Source: Halichondria panicea
Taxonomy: Eukaryota; Porifera; Demospongiae; Suberitida; Halichondriidae
Length of the DNA stretch: 64,000 nucleotides
Direction of reading: 5' to 3'
Assembly (NCBI RefSeq): GCF_963675165.1
Contig: NC_087383.1
Span: 2,014,979 to 2,078,978, forward strand
The position numbers and the translations under genes were made by a program. Each line of letters opens with the position of its first letter. Positions within the stretch are counted from its first letter, which is position 1. Positions 57,775 through 64,000 of the stretch are shown piece after piece. The notes under the pieces were generated by a model, which saw only the letters and a program-made list of their open reading frames with translations, did not search any database and was not told where the DNA came from.

Positions 57775-58124
57775 CTAACTGATACAGTACCAGAAATGCA
57801 ACTTTTATATGGGGAAAAAAAACGGGCAATAGTCTCTAGACATAATCGGCATCATGTATTGTGTATTTTGCCTAAGCCATAATCAGTACATACTGTATAG
57901 CAGGTCATTTTCGTGGGATAAAAAATCCGAGACAAAAACGTAGGCGTGGTGCAGCAGTGATTTCGTGTGTAAAAATTCCCTTTGCTTCACTGCATTGCAC
58001 GCGTTCCGGTCAACCATGCCTACGTTTTCGTGAGTGATAAATATTCGTCAAGGTTTAGCTTGCCCACGGAAACTATACCCAGGACGCTATATGTACGGTA
58101 CGGTATACTGTACCACTTTATCAC

Positions 58125-58278
58125 CTGTTTCAAGTACTCTTCCTTCTCCCGTTACTTTGTAGCACTCGAATATGTCCACCCCGTCCACTGCAGGCACACT
58201 GCTCTGCTCCAACTCCTTACAGTGATCCAGTGCCTTCTTGAGCTCTTCCTTCATCACAAGTCTCTCTTGAACAGCAGA
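58125..58278 (-). pseudogene. Coiled-coil exon QSAVQERLV (copy at 58 kb)
   Basis: Full-length 154-nt version with one change (MKEELKKALD). It belongs to a third collinear unit (57.1-58.6 kb) that ends abruptly inside the pogo-like element where EFR3 copy 3 sequence begins. Confidence 0.5.
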
Positions 58279-58375
58279 CTGGGTAATAGATTGCATGGTG
58301 GTCATGTACACACACAGGTATACAGATACAACCATCACAACATCGTGGTAGTGGTACAGTAGTTATAATAAAGGT

Positions 58376-58640
58376 ACAGTAGACTCTCGCTATTCCGACT
58401 CTCTGAAGTACGGCCTGAAATGTGGCCAACTCGCTATTCTGTATACTTGCTGCCCCAAACTAGTAATTTTATACGTATACATTTTGGGTGTGGTTTAGCA
58501 GAAAAACTGTGTGTGGAGGGAGTGGTTGGGGTGTACAATGAGAGGTAGGAAGCGGGATGCTCATGAACACTACAATGAAAGTTATAAAAAAGGTAAACCG
58601 TTTTGTGAGCAAACACAGCTGTGGGATTACATTGTAATAG
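58376..58640. mobile_element. Truncated pogo-like element at a duplication junction
   Basis: The left end and about 265 bp match the 30-kb copy, then the sequence switches at gtaatagata to DNA homologous to the EFR3 exon 8-9 intron. The right terminus is missing. Confidence 0.82.
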
Positions 58641-58910
58641 ATAATAAAGGGGAAGTATGTGGAAGCATAAACACTAGTAATGCAGTGAAACCGTGCAGTC
58701 TATTGTGGTCACGCAGGTCATCCTCTATAATACAGCCACTATTAGTCTACTCACAGACTACAATAATTAAGTTTTACAAAGGCGACAGAATCACTAAGCA
58801 CTTTTGCATAGAACACGTACATGTACAAACAGTGTTTATGACAGGAAACTAAACACATACATGTACACAAATAGCTAAATGAAGCAACAGCTGTATAATA
58901 TCATTCTCAC

Positions 58911-61900
58911 CTGTTTTGAGTGTCCTGAGATGCCAGAGGATGTACAGACAGTCCAGTGGTGGCTCCGCTATCAAGACCCCCTGAGGCCACGGGTACATAA
59001 GAGTTGATGAGCCCCAGTATATCTGGCTTGTGATAGTCGGGAAGGACTCGTGCAAACTCCCCCACAGTGATAGTGATGGATTGCTGAAAGGTCAGAGAGG
59101 ACATGAGATCGGAGGGGCTTTCTGAAACGGTTTCTATGGAGATACGGAGGTGGCGAACCAGTGTACGGAATATATCCAGTACAGACGGACCTGCATGAGT
59201 GGACACAAGCTAAGTAATGTAAATACATGTATGCAGATTAAAGCGTGGAATTAAACCGTGTCAAAACATACATGTACAGTCATGCAGAAACTTTAATAAC
59301 AGCTATGAAAGCATCTGCATATGAAGAATATATGCGTATAGCCTTCTTTAGAAAATGGCCTAAAAATAGTGTTGAAACCATACAAGTACTCTACCATGGA
59401 GACTCACCTAGAGAGCTGTCTGCTGCCACGGAAACACACTTAGAGAGTGTGCCGAGGATCCCTTGTTTGGTCTCCCAGGACTCCTTCACCTTGGCATCCA
59501 GGTGGTCCACCAGCGACTGGACGGCCTTGTACCGATCCTGTCTCTGTGGGGGTACGTGTACAGTGGATAATGTACCCTGGGGGCTATGGGGTGATAAGAT
59601 ACTGTACACTCGGGGCTGTGGGGGATAAGATAATGTACACTGGGGGGCTGGGGGGCTGTGGGGGGATAATATAATGTACACTGGGGGGCTGTGGGGGTAC
59701 GTGTTAGATACTGTACATTGGGGGCTGTGGGGATAAGATAATGTACACTGGGGGGATGTGGGGGGATAAGATAATGTACACTGGGGGCTGTGGGGGGATA
59801 AGATAATGTACACTGGGGGCTGTGGGGGGATAAGATAATGTACACTGGCATGGGGCTGTGGGGGGATAAGATAATGTACACTGGGGGGCTGTGGGGGGAT
59901 AAGATAATGTACACTGGGGGGTACATGTCTACACTGTAAGTGGATACTGGAGGGAACAATTGAAATACTTGAATAAACAATCCTCTTCAGAAAGTGACGG
60001 AGTATGTTGGACCTGAAAGCTATCAATGTTACACAACAGAATAAAGCAGAGAGCAACGAAATACTGTTGATCACAGTCCGTTATATGGACAGTCAAGTCA
60101 GAATTTACAGTCGATCGTATGACCACAAGTATTTTTATCAAGCTATGATGCACTATACACTATGGTGAGAACACTTGGCCACAAGTGCATGTATATACGT
60201 GTACCTGCATGGCTTCCACAACGATGACGTACACACCAGCTGTGAATTCCTTGTCTGATATCCATAGTTTGTTTAGGTCAAAGTGTCTACAAGGGGAGCA
60301 ATGGAGTGTTACTATATACACAGGAAATGAGACAATGGTTGTCATGGTACTAGACCTGCTGAGACAACATTGCACAATAGGTCATAGCACTTTACTAACA
60401 TCAGGAGTTCAATAAGAATCCTAATGAACTCCTGCTGAACATGCAGTTACACCTATTAGGGAAACCACCTTGCCTACAAGCACAGTGTTGTAACACCTAC
60501 GTACGCACAATGTATACATATACATTAGGGAAACCACCTTGCCTACAAGTAGCACCTACGCACACGAGGCATTGACTGACTTACTGCAGTATTGGCTTGA
60601 GGACACTGTCGATGTGAGAGAGTCTGGCAAAAGTGATGAGCTCAGTGAGACTATCCTGAGAGTACCCTCCCAGACTGTCTCCCTCCTCCACAACAGGCTG
60701 GATCTCACCAGACTCTCTGTCAGAGTGGGAGGGGGGTTACTATGGGCACACACGGCATACTCATACACATTGCCTAAGGCCACCAATGGGTAATGGTGCG
60801 TGTACGTCGCTCATTGAAGCTACAGTATGTATGATTGTGTATTAGCCAGTGCTCCAGGAGCAGCAACTTGTAGATACTATTAATGTTAGTACATAATTAT
60901 AGTATACCTTGACTGGGCGACACTGTGACTGTGCATATTGAAGAGGAAGGGCGGCACTATCTTGTTCATGTGATCAAGGTCCCAAATGTTCATCTGGAGG
61001 TTGTCTTGCCTACCAATCTTCTTTATCACTCCCCTCTGCCGTTGCAACCCAGCCATCTGCGTCCTGTGTGAGGTGTAGTGGGGAGGGGTGGAGTTGGTGA
61101 TATAAGCAATGTGATCACAAGTAATGCATGTGGCAGAGGACCCTAAGCGCGGTACAGTTAAAATATGACACCTAACACTTCGAACTGTGGCCACTCAAAC
61201 TCATTTCATTTCAAAACAGTGAATGTGCTCATACTCGTGATATTTGTCGGCGTCGTCGACATTCTTGGTGAGGCTAAGAGAGGCAAAGCGGTGGATGAGG
61301 AAGTCGTACTGTCTGTGGTAGGGGGTGTTCCCTTCCTCTCGCTCGGCAAACTTCACAAACTGTGTGTGTGGAGGAAGGGTCGTCAATGTGTTGTATACAC
61401 AATACACTACAGTTGAGCCTCGGTTATCCGAACACCTTTGTCCCCGGGCCCATTCGGGTAAGTGAAATATTCGGATAATCAAAAGCTGGCTTTTGCCAGC
61501 CACGTGGGCAATTTCCTACTGCGCATGCTCAGATTGCACTATGCTCTAGCATTCGGATAATCGAGGATTCGGATAACCGGGATTCGGATAACCGAGGCTC
61601 AACTGTATTAACAAAATGAAAAGTATATGTACATGCAATCTAATCATGAAGATACACGTTCACTCTCTGCACTCACCCACCCACCCACCCACACACTCTA
61701 CTCACACACCCACTCCCACACCCACACACATCACACTCCCCCCTACTCACCGAATTGGTGGCCAGTTCTGTGTTGCTAGTTTCCAGCATATTATGCAGTA
61801 TATCCAGGTAGCTATCCACAATCAACTGGAGCTTTCGTGAGTCACAGGCTGACAGCAGCTTCTCCGTCACTTGCAGAGCCACACTCACATGCCTGAGGGG

Positions 61901-62315
61901 AGGGAGAGGCATGAAAATGGTATTTTGTACCAAGTTTGGGAGAAAGCCATTGGTTGTATCATAGATATAACATTTAAAGTTCCCAGCCACATAAGATACA
62001 TCATTTTCTGTTCCGGAGGTACGGGGATGGTCGATAAATTTCCCTAGCTATACATGACATGTCGACATTGTATACTGTACAGGTATGTCTCTGAAATAGT
62101 CGTCTAACCCGTTTCTCTCTCTTTTGCAGGCTCTGACGCAGTCTCAGAGCGAGGTACTCTCCAATATTGTCCAGATGGTCAGGGGAGGTTTGAACAAAGA
62201 AGAGCAGCTTGTCTATATTAGCAGACACAGGTGTGGGTGTTTGAGGGTCCTCTGGGAAGAGCCCATCAACCAGCCGTTTGTAGCGAGGTTTGGGGCAGCA
62301 GAAGCACGTCGCCAT
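58911..62315 (-). CDS. EFR3-like: EFR3 copy 3: exons 1-8 in frame, 3' end missing
   Basis: Exons on the minus strand are 62315-62158, 61892-61751, 61359-61235, 61063-60908, 60716-60585, 60286-60205, 59543-59408 and 59190-58911, 1211 nt in frame. They encode the Cys-rich start MATCFCCPKPRYKR, the FVKFAEREEGN and NIWDLDHMNKIVP segments, HFDLNKLW, and the VLDIFRTLVRHLRIS armadillo-like region. Exon 1 lacks the 12-nt deletion of copy 1, and exon 2 lacks the 2-bp deletion. Exons 9 and 10 are absent: at about 58640 the sequence switches into a pogo-like element belonging to the kinesin-fragment unit. Copy 3 therefore keeps the 5' reading frame but is 3'-truncated, unless the switch is an assembly join. 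A short protein without the C terminus might still be made. Confidence 0.75.
59548..59935. repeat. 32-38-bp minisatellite upstream of EFR3 copy 3 exon 7
   Basis: About eleven units built on ataagataatgtacactggg plus gctgtgggggg, period mostly 32 bp. They are related to but distinct from the 39-bp version in copy 1, so the arrays expanded independently from the same acceptor region. Confidence 0.9.
61410..61605. mobile_element. 196-bp pogo-like MITE in EFR3 copy 3 intron 2
   Basis: Termini CAGTTGAGCCTCGGTTATCC and its inverse are flanked by TA. EFR3 copy 1 has the empty site (acactattaac near 7494). CAGT..CTCG.TTATCCG termini are characteristic of pogo/Tigger-type elements. Confidence 0.92.
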
Positions 62316-62359
62316 AGTTAGATCTAGTTCTGAGTCTTGATTGATTGTAGACCTAGCAT

Positions 62360-63025
62360 TTATTTGTAAAACGTAGAGCAGAGGTTTTTATGTAATATGT
62401 TGGCAACCCTGCGCTTTCTTCTGGGTTTCTCACCCGTATCGTTTGAGGTACCCCCGAACGAGTCGGGTAAGAACTCAGCTAGTTCGATAAATTCCCCTTT
62501 TTCCGATTTTTTAGATAGTTTGTCGGGAATGGGGATGGCATTCTGGCCTACATTGACCGTATATGGAATAATGCTTGGTATCGTCGGTAATGTGGGGAGG
62601 CTCATGCGGGTTTGAGTACGGGGGGCACTAGTGGATACGAGGGGAACACGTGCTAGTGAGGTACTTGACATACCTGCCGTTCCGGTGCTGACAACAGGGC
62701 CTGAGGTGGGACTCCGTGGGGTACCCGAGCCGGAAGCAGAGATGGTTGGGATCGAGGGTGGGACTGATGGTGAGACTGATGAGGGGACGGCTGTGGGGTG
62801 GTGTTGTTGGACTGCTGCCTGAATCCGCTGGTCCATTGCGGTGATGATCGTTGGTAACACCGCGCCGGCGCCGAGGGCTGCCTGGACAGAATTGGCAATC
62901 ATGGTGTTGAAAGTTGTCGGAGTTGTCGTCGGGTTGGTGGAACTGATCGGCGGTGTTCCAGTTGAGGATGTGCTCGAGGAGGTAGTGGTCATCTTCATAT
63001 AGAGAATTACAGGATAGATCAGCAA
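62360..63025 (-). CDS. Gag-like retroelement ORF, copy 3 (open, 221 codons, truncated)
   Basis: An uninterrupted ORF on the minus strand from 63025 encodes the S/T-rich start, IANSVQAALGAGAVLPTI, a Pro/Ser-rich middle, NVGQNAIPIPDKLSKKSEKG and KPRRKRRVANIL. It then ends in a non-homologous tail (HKNLCSTFYK). The region is basic near its end and lacks the WVECF/zinc-knuckle part present in copy 2. It sits between EFR3 copy 3 and NLR-5. Whether it is translated is unknown. That it is still open while copies 1 and 2 are broken may reflect recent conversion or chance. Confidence 0.55.
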   Translation of the reverse strand: MLIYPVILYMKMTTTSSSTSSTGTPPISSTNPTTTPTTFNTMIANSVQAALGAGAVLPTIITAMDQRIQAAVQQHHPTAVPSSVSPSVPPSIPTISASGSGTPRSPTSGPVVSTGTAGMSSTSLARVPLVSTSAPRTQTRMSLPTLPTIPSIIPYTVNVGQNAIPIPDKLSKKSEKGEFIELAEFLPDSFGGTSNDTGEKPRRKRRVANILHKNLCSTFYK

Positions 63026-63187
63026 GAGAAATCTTGAGAATTATGGGATAGACCCAGAAGAGAAGTTTTCTATTCTTTCACTGACTGCCTGACCACGTGT
63101 TTCTTGCGCATGCCCGTGTTGGTTGCAATTGGTACTCCATTATATTTCTGAGAGAGCTAGCTGCAAGGCACAGATTTATTTGCTGGA

Positions 63188-64000
63188 ATGGCCACTAAAG
63201 AGCAGAACCAAGGTATAAAGACTGTCATGTTTCCTATAAAGGATAAACCCAATGATTGCTAAAGCATAAAACTCTCATTGGTGATTGCTAACCTTGTGTG
63301 CTTGCTTATCTATTCTCAGAGCTCACAATTGACGATCTGAAGACAGAAATGAAACTGACTGATGAGCAGCTCAATACAGCAATAAAGGAACCAGATCTAC
63401 CCGAGTTAGCAGCATGTTTCGATAACACTGATGATTATCTTGAAAAGCTGGAGCTGTCGCCTGGACAGAAAACTGACGTCAGCGAAGTGAAGGCTAAAAC
63501 ACGTCTAAACCGCACTCAAGCCGGAATAAAACTTGCCCTAGAATACTGGCAGAACAAGAACCAACTACAAGCCACCTTCCAAGCTCTGCTACTCATCATA
63601 CTCTCCCTGCTCAAAGGAGACGTTGCTGTTCAAGTGTGCAAGTACTTGTCTGACAAATGTGAGTCTGTTATGTAAGAGTGTGGTCATTGTGGTACCATAC
63701 GTTGTGGGAGTGATTGCAACCAAATAAGGGACTTTCAACTTAATTGCTATTGTTACACATACAATTCTCTATTAACTATCACCAGGAATGGTACTCACCT
63801 ATTGTTTTGTTTCTCCAGACTCCACCACCTCGTGTCCCCACTCTCAAGAGAGGGTCCTGCTGAACCACAAGCTGTCCTCGTACAGGGACTACCTACAAAG
63901 TCGCTACAGAGAACCAGACTCCACATCAGCCACACAATGGCCTCCCGTCTCAACAAACAAAGTCTTTAAACTGGCCATGATTCAGAAAGAGAAAATACAG
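63188..64000 (+). CDS. NLR-5: 5' part of an NLR with divergent Death-like core (runs off window)
   Basis: Exon 1 is 63188-63212, exon 2 is 63320-63658 (339 nt, two codons longer than in other copies), and exon 3 starts at 63819 and continues past the window end. The exon-2 ends match the other NLRs almost exactly, but roughly 63420-63570 is replaced by a different sequence encoding SPGQKTDVSEVKAKTRLNRT and an ALEYWQNKNQLQ helix. The Death-like hydrophobic pattern, including the core W, is retained. The linker WPPVSTNKVFKLAMIQKEKI is present. The P-loop lies beyond the window, so whether the gene is intact is unknown. Upstream it shares the gag-like/EFR3 head-to-head layout of copies 1 and 2. 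Confidence 0.92.

Overview
The window is eukaryotic nuclear DNA, most likely from a demosponge. The genes have short GT-AG introns, intergenic DNA is dense with inverted-repeat mobile elements, and the best preserved genes are NLR-type innate immune receptors (Death-like domain, NACHT, LRR) of the kind known to be expanded in Amphimedon-like sponges. The species assignment is an inference from family resemblance.

The region is a repeatedly duplicated locus. Five NLR copies lie on the + strand: NLR-1 (9093-12043), NLR-2 (23522-26652), NLR-3 (36184-39114), NLR-4 (49843-50793, broken) and NLR-5 (63188 to the window end). Each has the same three-exon plan: a 25-nt first exon, a Death-like exon of 333-339 nt, and one large exon holding NACHT and LRRs. 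Copies 1, 2 and 5 are head-to-head with - strand copies of an EFR3-like gene (PI4-kinase membrane anchor). Copy 1 keeps ten exons (1639-8195) with a 2-bp deletion in exon 2. Copy 2 keeps only exons 3-6 (20014-22070). Copy 3 keeps exons 1-8 (58911-62315). Between EFR3 and NLR lies a - strand gag-like ORF resembling ORF1 of DIRS/Ngaro-type retroelements.

Downstream of NLR-1 to NLR-4, and again at 55 kb, are - strand fragments of an IQGAP C-terminal region. They are followed by - strand exons of a kinesin with CENP-E-like switch I and coiled-coil stalk pieces. Every complete-looking passenger copy I checked has a frameshift or truncation, while NLR-1, -2 and -3 are open throughout. A separate two-part - strand ORF with a CXC cysteine domain lies at 42561-43752.

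The duplications let one copy serve as the empty site for insertions in another. This gives direct target-site evidence for a piggyBac-like element (TTAA), pogo/mariner-like MITEs (TA), hAT-like MITEs (5 bp), a MULE-like element (9 bp), a 1.37-kb element (ATAT) and an element inside a 28-bp minisatellite. A 39-bp minisatellite in EFR3 copy 1 is built from the splice acceptor of exon 7.

The strongest biological signal is in the NLR LRRs. Paralogues are nearly identical except at the exposed x positions of LxLxx strands, where the codon differences are nonsynonymous. NLR-5 also carries a swapped block within an otherwise matching Death-like exon. Together with LRR gain and loss, this looks like a receptor array diversifying by duplication, segmental exchange and selection on the ligand face.
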